Origin: Clostridia bacterium | Lineage (GTDB): Bacteria; Bacillota; DSM-521; Neomoorellales; SLTJ01 | DNA: 64,000 nucleotides | Direction: 5' to 3' | NCBI GenBank assembly: GCA_004347685.1 | Contig: SLTJ01000041.1 | Span: 62,001-126,000 of the forward strand | Part shown: piece by piece, positions 9,590 through 18,277 of the stretch | How positions within the stretch are numbered: the first letter of the stretch is position 1 | Layout of the letters: each line of letters opens with the position of its first letter | Program-made: the position numbers and the translations under genes | Notes under the pieces: generated by a model | Told to the model about the DNA's origin: nothing | What the model saw: only the letters and a program-made list of their open reading frames with translations | The model's database searches: none

Positions 9590-12121
9590 CTACTTTTCTT
9601 CCATGAGATCCTCATACTGGGAGCGCAGCCCCGGGTAGCGGGCCAGGTATTTCTCCGCTTCACCCGGCCGGCCCAGCCTAGTCAGGCCGGCAGCCAGCCA
9701 AGGTATGGCCTCCTGCTCGAGGGCTTTATCATGTAAGGCACCGAGCAACCTGTCCACGGCTAGACCGTAGTCGCCTGTCAGGTAGGAGGCCTGCCCCTGG
9801 ATCAGTTCCAAGCGGGGGGTGACGGCCAGTTGCGGCCCCTGCCACGGCTTGCCCTCGGCCTTCCTGGCCTGCTGTTGCACCCGGAAGGGCAGAGCCAGGG
9901 CGCGGCGTACGTATTGCCCGGCCAGTTCCTCCCTGCCGCTCCTGGTGTAGGCCTGGGCCGCGGCCAGGTACATGGCCCCCAGTTGCTCGTAGGCGCCCAC
10001 GTCCCAGGGGTTAGCTGCCACCACTGCCTCGGCCTCGGCCACGGCCCGGTCCAGGTACCCCTGCAGCAGGTAAACCAGGGAGGCGGCGGCCCTGACCTGG
10101 GGGTTGTACGGCTCCAGGGCCGCGGCCCTGGCAGCCAGGTCGCGCGCCTCCTCCAGGAGCTTCTGATCGGCCTGGGCCAGGCCGAGGCCGGTGTTCACCT
10201 GGGCCAGGTCCACGGCATAGGTGGCGGTAAAGGGGTCGAGCCTTACGGCCTCCCGGTAGTAAACTTGCGCTCGTGGCAGCTCCTTAGCCGCCATGGCCCG
10301 GGCGCCGGCCGCCCCCAAACGCCCGGCGCGATAAAGGTTATAAGAAGGCAGGAAAAGGGCCACGAAGAGCAGGGCGGCCACCAGGGCAAAGACCAGGGGC
10401 CTGTCCGCTCCGGCATAGAGGCGGGCCGGCCAGAATAGCCAGAAGGCGGCGCGCGAACCGCCGCCGGCCGGAGTTGGGGCCCTGGAAGGGCTGAGGCCGG
10501 CCTCCCCTTCTTCTGCGGCCCAAGCCAGTTCGGCTCCCCGCACCACGGCCATCAGGCTCCACAGCTCCATGCCCAGGGCCGGCAGGGAGAGGTTGAAATC
10601 AAAGAAGCTGTGTCCGGCCAGGCCAAAGGCCGCCATCCCGGCCGTCCAGCTATATCCCAGCCAGTCTTCGCCTGAAACCGTCCGGCGCAGGCGAAGCAAG
10701 GTTAGCCCAAGGACGGGCCAGATGAGGGCAAAAATGGCCAGTCCGGTAAGGCCGGCTTCTGCTCCTACCTGAAAGAAATGGCTGTGCACCTCGGTGGTGA
10801 AATATTGGCTTTCCTGGTAGGTATGATAGAGGGCGTTCCAGGCCCCGCCCCCGGCCCCGGTCAACGGGTGGCCGGCTATGATCTTGAGGGCGTCGGCATA
10901 ATAAGTCATCCTGGCCTGGAAGCTAGGCTCGTAGGCGCTGACGGCCTGGGCACGGGCCAGGACCTGGGTAGGCAGGAACTGGCCGGCCACCGACGGGAAG
11001 GCCTGGACCGCGAAGGTGAAATAGACCACGGCAATGAACACGGCGTATACAGCCGCCGCGGCGGCCAGGAAGGTGCGCATGCGCGGCTGGAGGTACCTGC
11101 GGCTGAGCTCGGCCACCGCCTGAACTGCGATTTCGGCTACCACCATGGCCGCCAGGCCAAGGGCCAGGGTCTCGGCTGCCGCCAGGTGGCGGCCGGCAAT
11201 GACGGCCGGCAGGAAGCCCCGGGAGACGAGCATGCCGATCCCCAGGTTGATGAAAAAGGTGTAAAGGGCGGAATAAAACCAGGTGCGGGGCAGGCCGAGG
11301 AAAAAGAACAGGTAGACCAGGGGATAGAGAATCCAACCGCCCCTGGACTGGGTGCTGAGGATGGCGACCAGAAGGAGGATGTTGCCTGCCCCGTAGAGGA
11401 CCCTAGCCGGGAGCCGCTCCTGGCGCGCCTGGAGGAAAAGGCCGGCGACGCTCACGGTGGTAAGGTAGGCGGCCAGGGAGTTCTTGTACTGCAGCGTGGA
11501 CATGATTATATGCCCGTCAAAGGCCCCCGGGTAGTAGATCACGCCCAGGGCGGCGCCCAGGCCGATGACGGCCACCCCGACACCGGCCCAGAAAACCAGC
11601 CCCAGGAGCTGGCCCAGGTTGCGCGGGCTCCGAACCAGGCGGGAAATGATGAAATAGAGCAGGGCTAGGGAGAGGACCTCCAGCAACTCCCCCACGGCAG
11701 CCCGCATATTGACAGCCCGGATAAGGGAGAGGAGATAGGCGGCCACATAAAGGCAAATGAGGAGGTCGAGAAAACTGGCGACCGGTATACTGGCATTGCG
11801 GGACCCAGAGATGCCGGACGTAGCCGGCCCGGCGAGGGACCCCGGAGCAGCGGCATCCCCGCGCCCCTTGCCGGGGTGCCGGGAAATCCTGTCGAGGAGC
11901 CTGTCTCCGGCCCAGAAGGCAAAGGTCAGCGCCACCAGCACCTGCACGAGGAGTTGCTCCGGGGCGAAAAACAGGCCGCGCAGGTAGGGCGGCAGGACGA
12001 CGAGCAGGGCCACGCCGGCCCACGCAAAGGGCCTCAGGTTCAGGTAGAGAACCGGCTGTACCTTCGTCTTGCGCCCGGCCTTCTCCTTCGGCGTGCTGCT
12101 TCGTATAACTGGCTGAGCCAT
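9590..12121 (-). CDS. O-antigen ligase / polymerase-like membrane protein (Wzy_C) with C-terminal TPR region
   Basis: An 843-aa protein. The first 550 residues are polytopic, with about a dozen hydrophobic helices, and carry the Wzy_C-type loop around STQSRGGWILYPL and HSHFFQVGAEAGLTGLAIF, typical of WaaL/Wzy enzymes that polymerise or ligate undecaprenyl-linked glycans. Residues about 600-840 form TPR-like helix pairs (for example ELPRAQVYYREAVRLDP and YLDRAVAEAEAVVAANPWD). It starts at ATG 12121 after a GGGGGGAG ribosome site. It is the first gene of the block leading to Wzz, kinase and phosphatase. No glycosyltransferase or flippase gene accompanies it, so the glycan it handles must be made elsewhere. 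Confidence 0.85.
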   Translation of the reverse strand: MAQPVIRSSTPKEKAGRKTKVQPVLYLNLRPFAWAGVALLVVLPPYLRGLFFAPEQLLVQVLVALTFAFWAGDRLLDRISRHPGKGRGDAAAPGSLAGPATSGISGSRNASIPVASFLDLLICLYVAAYLLSLIRAVNMRAAVGELLEVLSLALLYFIISRLVRSPRNLGQLLGLVFWAGVGVAVIGLGAALGVIYYPGAFDGHIIMSTLQYKNSLAAYLTTVSVAGLFLQARQERLPARVLYGAGNILLLVAILSTQSRGGWILYPLVYLFFFLGLPRTWFYSALYTFFINLGIGMLVSRGFLPAVIAGRHLAAAETLALGLAAMVVAEIAVQAVAELSRRYLQPRMRTFLAAAAAVYAVFIAVVYFTFAVQAFPSVAGQFLPTQVLARAQAVSAYEPSFQARMTYYADALKIIAGHPLTGAGGGAWNALYHTYQESQYFTTEVHSHFFQVGAEAGLTGLAIFALIWPVLGLTLLRLRRTVSGEDWLGYSWTAGMAAFGLAGHSFFDFNLSLPALGMELWSLMAVVRGAELAWAAEEGEAGLSPSRAPTPAGGGSRAAFWLFWPARLYAGADRPLVFALVAALLFVALFLPSYNLYRAGRLGAAGARAMAAKELPRAQVYYREAVRLDPFTATYAVDLAQVNTGLGLAQADQKLLEEARDLAARAAALEPYNPQVRAAASLVYLLQGYLDRAVAEAEAVVAANPWDVGAYEQLGAMYLAAAQAYTRSGREELAGQYVRRALALPFRVQQQARKAEGKPWQGPQLAVTPRLELIQGQASYLTGDYGLAVDRLLGALHDKALEQEAIPWLAAGLTRLGRPGEAEKYLARYPGLRSQYEDLMEEK

Positions 12122-12240
12122 TTTCTCCCCCCGCGTTGCTGACTACTGAGTATTTCCTGCCGTGTCTGGCCGGCGCCAGCCAAGCCGCATAATAACTCTT
12201 ACTATAAGTTAGCCACCAGCCCGGGATTTCCTGCCCGTCG

Positions 12241-12280
12241 AAAAAAACAAAAATTAAGGGGCTCCACCAAAGTGAGCCCC
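12241..12280 (-). terminator. Rho-independent terminator of the S-layer gene
   Basis: A seven-base-pair GGGGCTC/GAGCCCC stem (12258-12264 with 12274-12280) with a nine-base loop is followed, on the minus strand, by TTAATTTTTGTTTTTTT. It lies about 175 bases beyond the S-layer gene stop, so it ends that transcript and isolates the exopolysaccharide genes, which need their own promoter in 12122-12240 (a TATAGT box is present there but no convincing -35). Confidence 0.85.
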
Positions 12281-12453
12281 TCTTTACCCTTAGTGCGTGC
12301 TTACCGGGTTGAACTGCCAGTATTACGGCCCCGGCCGCTGGCCGGGGCCGTATCCTGCTGTCGGGTAAGGAGGCTGCCGGGGATGCCGGTTGCCGCCCTG
12401 TGCCCGGCCGCTAGGCCGGGCAACGCCGTACCCTGCGCGGCAGTAAGTAACTT
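12281..12453 (-). other. Gene-free 3' region of the S-layer transcript with a long hairpin
   Basis: No ORF of merit is present. The main structure is a 13-base-pair perfect stem at 12324-12336 and 12340-12352 with a three-base loop, GC-rich and lacking a U tract, so it is more likely a 3'-UTR stabiliser than a terminator. With the terminator it fills the 332-base interval between the ligase and S-layer genes. Confidence 0.5.
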
Positions 12454-14181
12454 CTAGCTGCCGATCTCACCCGTGCTCACCAGCAACCGCTTGAGCATGA
12501 CCGTGCTCTCTGCCCTGGTGGCGTTGGCCCTCGGCACGTAAGTGGTCGCGGTACGGCCCTTGACTATGCCTTCCTGGACGGCTACGGCTGCGGCTTCCCG
12601 GGCCCAGCCGCTGATCTGGTTGCGGTCGGTGAACTTGGCCAGCAAGGTGTCCACCTTACCGGTCACGTCCACCTTCTTGCCGGCATAGGCCAGGCCGCGG
12701 GCGACCATGGTGGCCATTTCCTCCCTGGTGATGTTGGCATTCGGCCTGAAGGTGCCGTCTTCGTAGCCCTTCACCAGGCCGGCCTCATAGGCTGCCAGCA
12801 CCGCACCGTAGAACCAGTCGCCGGAGGATACGTCCTTGAACCGGCTCTGGCCTTCCTTGGCCTCGGCAATACCCAGGCTACGGGTCAGCAGGGCGGCAAA
12901 CTGGGCCCTGGTAACCTGGCCCTCGGGCTCAAAGGTGGTCTCGGTCATGCCGCGCGCGATCCACCGGGAGGCCATGAGCTCGATATCCTTTTTGGCCCAG
13001 TGCAGCTGGATATCGGCGAAGGTCTTGTCATAGGCCATGACCGTGTACTTGCTGAAGGACGACAGCCTGGTGCTGACGGTCTTGGCTGCCCGGTCCACCC
13101 GGCCGCCTACGTAGGCCCACTCCAGGGTGTCCTCGTTATACCGGTACACGCCGAGTTTGTTCACCTCAACGCCGGCCACTGCGGTGTACGGGATGCTCAC
13201 CGTCACGGGTTTGGCCAGAGCCACCTTCTCGCTCTGGGTGCCGCGGACCACGCTCAGGTCGAGCTCCAGGATGTTCGCGGCCACCGCCAGGCCAGACGGC
13301 AGATCCCGGGTAAGCACCTGGGCCTGGGTCTGCTCCAGCACCTGGATATTGAGGCTAACCTTGGCGGTAGCGTCAGCCAGCAGTTGCGCCGGTACCACCT
13401 GCGGCGGCAGCACTACGGCCACGCCGGCCACTTCGACGCGGATGTCCTTGCCCGCCTGGGTGGCTGCGGTAACGGCCGCGGCCGGGATAGGCACGCTGAC
13501 CTCCTTGACGGTGACGTTCGCCGGAATTTCCGGCTTGATCACCACCGCCTGGGCCCCGCTGGCCACCGCCTGCTGCAGCAGGCCGGCGAACTTGCCGGCG
13601 TCAACGGCCACCTCCACGGCCCCGGTGCTGGTATTCACCGTCGTCTGGCCGAAGCCGGTGGTGGTCGTCTGGGTAGACGGAGTAACTGTACCACCGCCGC
13701 CACCGCCACCGCCACCGTCACCACCACTTATTGGCACAGGTACCGGCACTTCAACAGTTACCGACTGCAACTTGTTATCTTGCAGCCCCTGATAGGTGAT
13801 ACGGTAAGTATCCGTCTCCACCGTGTAACCGGGGTCGGGTGGACCGTAAACAAGCCACACGACGTAGTTGTATATTTCGTAGGCTACGCCGTAGGCAGTC
13901 CGGTATACCTGGTTATATACGATGCTGGATACCAGGTTGTCTATCGTCCCCAGATGCTGTACGATTTGGCCGATCACGGTGGAAAACTCCGTGGCAGTGG
14001 TGGGTGTCAGAGACACCTCGACTACCCCGCCACCTTGCGGTGACGAAGGTTTGCTGCCCTCGCTTACCGTGGGAGCAGCATTCGCCGGCATACCGGTGAA
14101 GGCGAGGGAGAACAGGAAGGCCAGGAACAGGACGAAGCAGATGTTCCCGGCCGCATACCGGTTGCGCGTAAAATACGCCAT
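12454..14181 (-). CDS. Secreted S-layer-homology (SLH) domain protein
   Basis: A 575-aa exported protein. The N-terminus has a basic region, a hydrophobic core (FVLFLAFLFSLAF) and a probable signal-peptidase site after PANA (near residue 35). Residues about 60-150 are unrecognised; a run of glycines near residue 160 and a Thr/Ser-rich segment form a linker; residues about 190-385 look like a beta-rich extracellular domain. Three SLH repeats occupy about 386-438, 448-500 and 515-570 (for example FADIQLHWAKKDIELMASRW and FKDVSSGDWFYGAVLAAYEA), which anchor proteins to pyruvylated wall polymers. The gene is monocistronic with its own promoter and terminator and a textbook SD, GGGAGGTGAG. It sits next to exopolysaccharide genes. 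Confidence 0.92.
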   Translation of the reverse strand: MAYFTRNRYAAGNICFVLFLAFLFSLAFTGMPANAAPTVSEGSKPSSPQGGGVVEVSLTPTTATEFSTVIGQIVQHLGTIDNLVSSIVYNQVYRTAYGVAYEIYNYVVWLVYGPPDPGYTVETDTYRITYQGLQDNKLQSVTVEVPVPVPISGGDGGGGGGGGGTVTPSTQTTTTGFGQTTVNTSTGAVEVAVDAGKFAGLLQQAVASGAQAVVIKPEIPANVTVKEVSVPIPAAAVTAATQAGKDIRVEVAGVAVVLPPQVVPAQLLADATAKVSLNIQVLEQTQAQVLTRDLPSGLAVAANILELDLSVVRGTQSEKVALAKPVTVSIPYTAVAGVEVNKLGVYRYNEDTLEWAYVGGRVDRAAKTVSTRLSSFSKYTVMAYDKTFADIQLHWAKKDIELMASRWIARGMTETTFEPEGQVTRAQFAALLTRSLGIAEAKEGQSRFKDVSSGDWFYGAVLAAYEAGLVKGYEDGTFRPNANITREEMATMVARGLAYAGKKVDVTGKVDTLLAKFTDRNQISGWAREAAAVAVQEGIVKGRTATTYVPRANATRAESTVMLKRLLVSTGEIGS

Positions 14182-14227
14182 TCCTTATCTCACCTCCCTT
14201 CTGCGCCGGATAAACAAATCCAAAGTA

Positions 14228-14256
14228 ATTTTACCATGGTACAGTCTGGGTGGCAA
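14228..14256 (-). promoter_or_regulatory. Sigma-A-type promoter of the S-layer gene
   Basis: On the minus strand TTGCCA and TAAAAT are separated by exactly 17 bases, about 45 bases before the S-layer ATG. The spacer contains the palindrome TACCATGGTA, which could be an operator. Confidence 0.7.
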
Positions 14257-14343
14257 GATAAAATTTCTCGCCCCCTCGCGGCCGCCCGGCGAAGGTCCGG
14301 GAGGAGAGTACCAAAGCCAGCCGGTCTGCAACGTGAGCGACAC

Positions 14344-14372
14344 TTGACTTAGTCCTTAGCTTAGTCTATAAT
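14344..14372 (+). promoter_or_regulatory. Promoter of the Phd/PIN toxin-antitoxin operon
   Basis: TTGACT and TATAAT with a 17-base spacer lie 22 bases upstream of the antitoxin ATG. The spacer holds two copies of CTTAGTC twelve bases apart, candidates for autoregulatory antitoxin binding. Confidence 0.8.
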
Positions 14373-14393
14373 TCGGCACAGGGTGAGTAACCT

Positions 14394-14630
14394 ATGGCAT
14401 TGCAGGTAAATATCCACGAAGCGAAGACCCACTTTTCCAGGCTCCTGGCCCAGGTGCTGGCCGGACAGGAAGTTATTATCGCCAAGGCCGGCAGGCCTGT
14501 CGCACGCCTGGTCCCGGTGGCGGAAAACCGGGGCAAACGGCTCCCCGGAACGGCTAAGGGCAAGATAATCATTGCCCCCGATTTCAATGAGCCGCTTCCC
14601 GAACTTATCATGGAGGAGTTTGAAAAATGA
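14394..14630 (+). CDS. Type II antitoxin, Phd/YefM family
   Basis: A 78-aa protein. The N-terminal half, VNIHEAKTHFSRLLAQVLAG followed by AGRPVARLVP, is the Phd/YefM DNA-binding fold. The C-terminal 30 residues (APDFNEPLPELIMEEFEK) form the toxin-wrapping tail. The gene overlaps the toxin start by ATGA, the classic coupled order of antitoxin first. Members neutralise the partner nuclease and repress their own promoter. Its base composition is lower in GC than the neighbours, consistent with horizontal acquisition. Confidence 0.92.
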   Translation: MALQVNIHEAKTHFSRLLAQVLAGQEVIIAKAGRPVARLVPVAENRGKRLPGTAKGKIIIAPDFNEPLPELIMEEFEK

Positions 14631-15013
14631 GAGCCCTCCTTGATACACATGCCTTCCTGTGGTGGATAACCGATGACCCGCAACTGTCACCTAAAGCCCG
14701 CGAGGTTATAAGTTACGGGGGCAACAACCTTTTCCTCAGCGCCGCTAGCGGGTGGGAGATAGCAATTAAGGCCAACCTTGGAAAGCTACAGTTGCCGGCT
14801 GATATTATTCCGTTTGTCTCAGAACAACTGGCCATAAATAGCATCGAGCCCTTACCTGTTAGGATGGACCACGCGTTACACGTTTACACCCTTCCGGATT
14901 TCCACCGTGACCCCTTTGACCGGTTGCTCGTTGCGCAGGCTCAGCTAGAAAACATGCCCATTTTGACAGCCGACCCACAGATCGCCCAGTACCCGGTAGA
15001 GGTTATTTGGTAA
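14627..15013 (+). CDS. Type II toxin, PIN-domain ribonuclease (VapC-like)
   Basis: A 128-aa PIN domain. The acidic metal site is seen in LLDTHAFLWWITDDP (Asp6), the Glu of SGWEIAIKANLG, FHRDPFDRLLVAQA and the Asp in LTADPQIA, typical of the PIN subgroup paired with Phd/YefM antitoxins. Such toxins cleave RNA, often tRNA. It starts inside the antitoxin stop (ATGA overlap), so it is translated by coupling. The catalytic residues look intact, so I expect an active toxin; the RNA target cannot be read from sequence. Confidence 0.92.
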   Translation: MRALLDTHAFLWWITDDPQLSPKAREVISYGGNNLFLSAASGWEIAIKANLGKLQLPADIIPFVSEQLAINSIEPLPVRMDHALHVYTLPDFHRDPFDRLLVAQAQLENMPILTADPQIAQYPVEVIW

Positions 15014-15071
15014 TATCTCCAGTAAAACCTCGGGCCGACCGGTCACATAATGAAACCAGAGAGGGACAGAA

Positions 15072-15416
15072 ATGCAGGTACGGTTTAAACTCTGGCTGGA
15101 AGAAGGCGGGGAGCAGGTCTTCGGCGAGGGCATTTACGAGTTGCTCCTGGCCGTAGAGCGTCTGGGATCCATCAACCAGGCGGCCAGGTTTCTGCATATG
15201 TCTTATCGCCAGGCCTGGGGCCACATCCAAAAAACTGAGAGGCGCCTGGGCGTAAAGCTCCTGGTACGGCAAGTGGGCGGTCCGGCCGGCGGCGGGGCGA
15301 GACTCACGCCCGAGGCCGAGGATATGCTGCGGCGCTACCACAGCTTCTGCCTGGACGTGGGAAAAAGCCTCAACGACCTCTATGCCAGACATTTCATCCA
15401 CCCGGCAGATGGGTAG
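15072..15416 (+). CDS. ModE-type winged-helix regulator, DNA-binding domain only
   Basis: A 114-aa LysR/ModE-like helix-turn-helix protein with the pattern GSINQAARFLHMSYRQAWGH followed by LLVRQVGGPAGGGARLT, diagnostic of the N-terminal domain of molybdate regulator ModE. The C-terminal molybdate-binding (Mop) domains are absent, as in several anaerobes where the short form is common. It starts at ATG with AGAGAGGGA upstream. No molybdate transport gene is nearby; its left neighbour is the toxin and its right neighbour converges. Target and ligand are unknown. Confidence 0.82.
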   Translation: MQVRFKLWLEEGGEQVFGEGIYELLLAVERLGSINQAARFLHMSYRQAWGHIQKTERRLGVKLLVRQVGGPAGGGARLTPEAEDMLRRYHSFCLDVGKSLNDLYARHFIHPADG

Positions 15417-15512
15417 CAGAAAGCAGGGGCTACGCTGCTGCGGTACCGGATAGCCCTACGGACCGGGATCTGGCCTCGCGCCGTTACAGATTCGTGCTCC
15501 GGTGGTGCAACC

Positions 15513-17087
15513 CTACCAGTTCTCCCAGGCCTTCTGGTACAGGTCCAAGATGACAGGGTGAACGATACTGTTGACCTCTGCCCCTTCACGTCCGGCCAGT
15601 TCGTCAGCGGAAAAGGCGAACAGGCGCGGCAGCAGATCAAGAGTCAGGTAGCGGGTAGGCACGGCGAGCCGCAGTTTTTCCGGGCTTGGGCGATACTGCG
15701 CCCCAAGCACAAAACCCCAGTCGCCAAAGCTGGGCACGTAAGCATGGTACGGGAGCACCTCCAGGCCGGCGGCCTCCATGGTTTCGCCGACGGTCCAGAA
15801 AACCTGCGGGGCGAAGTACGGGGAGGTGGCTTGGACGGCCATGGCCCCGGCCGCGGTCAGGTGGTTTTTGATCAGGCGGTAAAATTCCACGGTGTAGAGT
15901 TTGGCCAGGGATTCGTTGTTGGGGTCGGGCAGGTCAACAATAATGATGTCGTAGCGCCCTGCGTCCTGCTCGAGGAACTTGTAGGCGTCCATGTTGACGA
16001 CCTGCAGCCGGGGATCTTCCAGGCTGCCCCGGTTCAGGGAGGCTATCAAGGGGTAGGTCCGGGCCAAGGCCACCACCGCCGGGTCAATGTCTACCAGGGT
16101 CACCCGCCCGACATCCGGGTATTTGAAAACCTCCCTGGCAGCCAGGCCGTCACCGCCCCCGAGGATGAGAACCTTCTCCCGGGCCGGCACTAAACCCATG
16201 GCCGGGTGCACCAGGCTCTCATGGTAGCGGAACTCGTCCACAGAGGAAAACTGCAGGTTGCCGTCCAGATAAAGGCGTAGGTCCTGACCGCGCCGGGTCA
16301 GCACCAGGCGCTGGAAGGCGGTTTGCTCGACATGGATGACCTGGTCCCGGTAGAGCCGGGCCTCCAGGCCCAGGGCCAGACGGTCACCAAAACCGAGGCC
16401 GAGGAGGAGGAGCGCCAGTACCGCCAAGGTCACGGCCTGGAGGCAGCGGTGGTAGCGACGGCTGAGTTCGCGACGGAACAGGACCAGGCCCAGGGCCACG
16501 GTGGCCAGGTTCACCAGGCCCACAAACATGGAGCCCCGCACCAGCCCGACGCTCTTGAGCAGGTAAATATACAGGGCCACCGCCGGGACAGCGCCCAGGA
16601 AGTCAAAAAGGGTGACCTCGGCCACGGTTTGGCCGAAGCTGCGGCCGTTTTTGCGGCTGATGTGCATAAAGAGCGGGACCTGAAACCCCAGGATAAAACC
16701 GTTGGCGAAGATATAGGCCAGGGTGATGACCTGGTTCGGACCCAGGTAGACATTGACGGCATACTGGGTGAAGGCCGAAAAGCCGCCGACAACGGCGATG
16801 AGGACTTCGTTGGTGAGGACGGTCTTTTCGTGATGGACGACAAAGCGTGAGCCGAAGCCGCCCAGGCCCATGGCCACCATCATGGCCGTGATGGTCAGGG
16901 CCCACTGCACCGTGCCGTCGCCGAGGAGGTAGGAGGCCATGGCGCCGAGGAAGTACTCGTAGCTCATGGCGCACGCGGATACGGCAAACAGGGAGACGAT
17001 AATAAAGAACATCCGCCGGCGGTCAATATATTCCTGGACTGGCTCCATCCATGGCACCCGCAGTTGTCTCCACTCCCACCCGGCCAA
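15513..17087 (-). CDS. Polytopic membrane protein with spermidine-synthase-like domain
   Basis: The N-terminal 220 residues hold about six or seven membrane helices. The C-terminal half is a spermidine-synthase-type Rossmann domain with VLILGGGDGLAAREVFKY (SAM-binding loop), VTLVDIDPAVVALA and DIIIVDLPDPNNESLAKLY. Soluble SpeE enzymes are about 280 aa; at 524 aa this is the membrane-fused form found beside PspA and DUF350. Whether it transfers an aminopropyl group, and to what acceptor, is unknown; a membrane-facing substrate is plausible. The start is uncertain: TTG 17087, GTG 17057 (best spacing from GGAGTGGAG) or ATG 17048. It is last in the DUF4178-PspA-DUF4247-DUF350 run. Confidence 0.85.
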   Translation of the reverse strand: MAGWEWRQLRVPWMEPVQEYIDRRRMFFIIVSLFAVSACAMSYEYFLGAMASYLLGDGTVQWALTITAMMVAMGLGGFGSRFVVHHEKTVLTNEVLIAVVGGFSAFTQYAVNVYLGPNQVITLAYIFANGFILGFQVPLFMHISRKNGRSFGQTVAEVTLFDFLGAVPAVALYIYLLKSVGLVRGSMFVGLVNLATVALGLVLFRRELSRRYHRCLQAVTLAVLALLLLGLGFGDRLALGLEARLYRDQVIHVEQTAFQRLVLTRRGQDLRLYLDGNLQFSSVDEFRYHESLVHPAMGLVPAREKVLILGGGDGLAAREVFKYPDVGRVTLVDIDPAVVALARTYPLIASLNRGSLEDPRLQVVNMDAYKFLEQDAGRYDIIIVDLPDPNNESLAKLYTVEFYRLIKNHLTAAGAMAVQATSPYFAPQVFWTVGETMEAAGLEVLPYHAYVPSFGDWGFVLGAQYRPSPEKLRLAVPTRYLTLDLLPRLFAFSADELAGREGAEVNSIVHPVILDLYQKAWENW

Positions 17088-17108
17088 AAGAGCCGTAGGT
17101 ATCCGCAG

Positions 17109-17501
17109 TTAGACTATGGAGGCGGCCACCACCAGCCCAATGGCGACAAATAACCCGGCTATCTTATACCCGACCAGGAGGTTGTGTTCGTCCAGCTCCT
17201 TGTTTACCTGCTCCGGCGACATGAGGTCGTAAACATAGTAGGACACCAACATGAGAACCAGCCCCAGGACCGCGTACAGCAGGGCCATGAGGATGGTCTC
17301 ACTGTTGACGATGGCGGAATAAACGATCAGGGCCATGCCGACGAGAAGGCCGGCCTGCACCGCCCCAACCGCCGGGTTTTTCTCCCTGGTTTCCTGCCGG
17401 ACCTTAAAGGGAGTGACCACGTCGAAGACCTTCAGGGCCACCAGAACCAGGGCGAAAAATACGGCCCACCAGATTACGGTGGCCAGATACGGATTGGCCA
17501 T
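17109..17501 (-). CDS. DUF350 (YjfL-type) membrane protein
   Basis: A small integral membrane protein of 130 aa with four predicted helices arranged as two similar halves, the DUF350 pattern: ATVIWWAVFFALVLVALKVF, then VGAVQAGLLVGMALIVYSAI, a third helix ending in YDLMSPEQ, and a final helix near the C-terminus. ATG 17501 with GAGAGGGG seven bases upstream is a clear start; the frame extends upstream without purpose. DUF350 proteins are repeatedly found beside PspA and spermidine-synthase-like genes, as here; their activity is unknown. Confidence 0.85.
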   Translation of the reverse strand: MANPYLATVIWWAVFFALVLVALKVFDVVTPFKVRQETREKNPAVGAVQAGLLVGMALIVYSAIVNSETILMALLYAVLGLVLMLVSYYVYDLMSPEQVNKELDEHNLLVGYKIAGLFVAIGLVVAASIV

Positions 17502-17612
17502 AAGCTGTCCCCTCTCCCAGGTGAACGTTTCTTGAGCCTTGAAGATGTACCTCATGCCTATTCATAGCAGACAGTTGGCCCATTTGCGGACTTTTGCCCG
17601 CACGCCTTTCAT

Positions 17613-17632
17613 CCCCTCCCTTTCGGGAGGGG
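17613..17632 (-). other. Hairpin inside the PspA operon
   Basis: A perfect eight-base-pair stem, CCCCTCCC/GGGAGGGG with loop TTTC, lies between DUF4247 and DUF350. No U tract follows on either strand, so it is more likely an RNA-processing or attenuation element that changes the ratio of upstream to downstream genes than a full terminator. Confidence 0.4.
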
Positions 17633-17675
17633 ACTGTCCGGTGTGGGGGTTAAAAAGGTCCGCCCGCGGTCCCGG

Positions 17676-18206
17676 TTACTTGCCGGCGCTGAGACCGCCG
17701 CCGCGCACTGCCGGGCCGCCTACTGACCCTTCGCGTAGGCTCCGACCCGTGCTGACTACCGGCCCGCCTACCGGGTAGCCCCAGCCCCGGCTGCGGGGCC
17801 CGGCGAAAATGTCACGGATAATGCTGGCGGCCAGGAAGCCGGTAAAAAAGCTGCCGTCGCTGTCATAATGGTCACGCACGTACTGCTTTGACGTGAGCGT
17901 AATCAGACTCCGGCCCTCGCCTTCGGCCCGGGTGATGTCCACCACCCAATCGGGGTAGGCCAGGACCATGCGGTCATCCCCAGGGGGGTCGGTCATGGCC
18001 TCCGGCTTGAATTCCCGGACTATGGTCGCCGCCACCTCCGGAACGGGAGCCCCGGCTTCGTAAACGCGGGCTTCGTCCCGCCGGTCGTAGCTGCCGGGAC
18101 GCACGTCATAAAGGGAATAGTTGGCGTCCAGGTAATCTTGGATGGAGTATGCGCCGCAGCCGGCAGCCGCCAGCAGCAGCAATAGGATTACCAGCCACTT
18201 GCCCAT
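17676..18206 (-). CDS. DUF4247 lipoprotein
   Basis: A lipoprotein signal, MGKWLVILLLLLAAAGCG, gives a lipobox ending at Cys. The body matches DUF4247: a conserved tract VAATIVREFKPEA, a beta-rich middle, KQYVRDHYDSDGSFFTGFLA, then a Gly/Arg-rich tail with GPVV and GGPAVRGGG. The family is small, membrane-anchored and associated with PspA in Gram-positive bacteria, with no known reaction. The start is uncertain: ATG 18206 begins the signal, but the best SD (GGGGGAGG) is 16 bases away, so a non-ATG codon nearer to it is possible. Confidence 0.75.
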   Translation of the reverse strand: MGKWLVILLLLLAAAGCGAYSIQDYLDANYSLYDVRPGSYDRRDEARVYEAGAPVPEVAATIVREFKPEAMTDPPGDDRMVLAYPDWVVDITRAEGEGRSLITLTSKQYVRDHYDSDGSFFTGFLAASIIRDIFAGPRSRGWGYPVGGPVVSTGRSLREGSVGGPAVRGGGLSAGK

Positions 18207-18277
18207 CCGCCGCAGAGCACATCCTCCCCCTTTACCGGTTCTGTCTTCCGCGGTAACTCCTCTCACGCCTGCACCGT

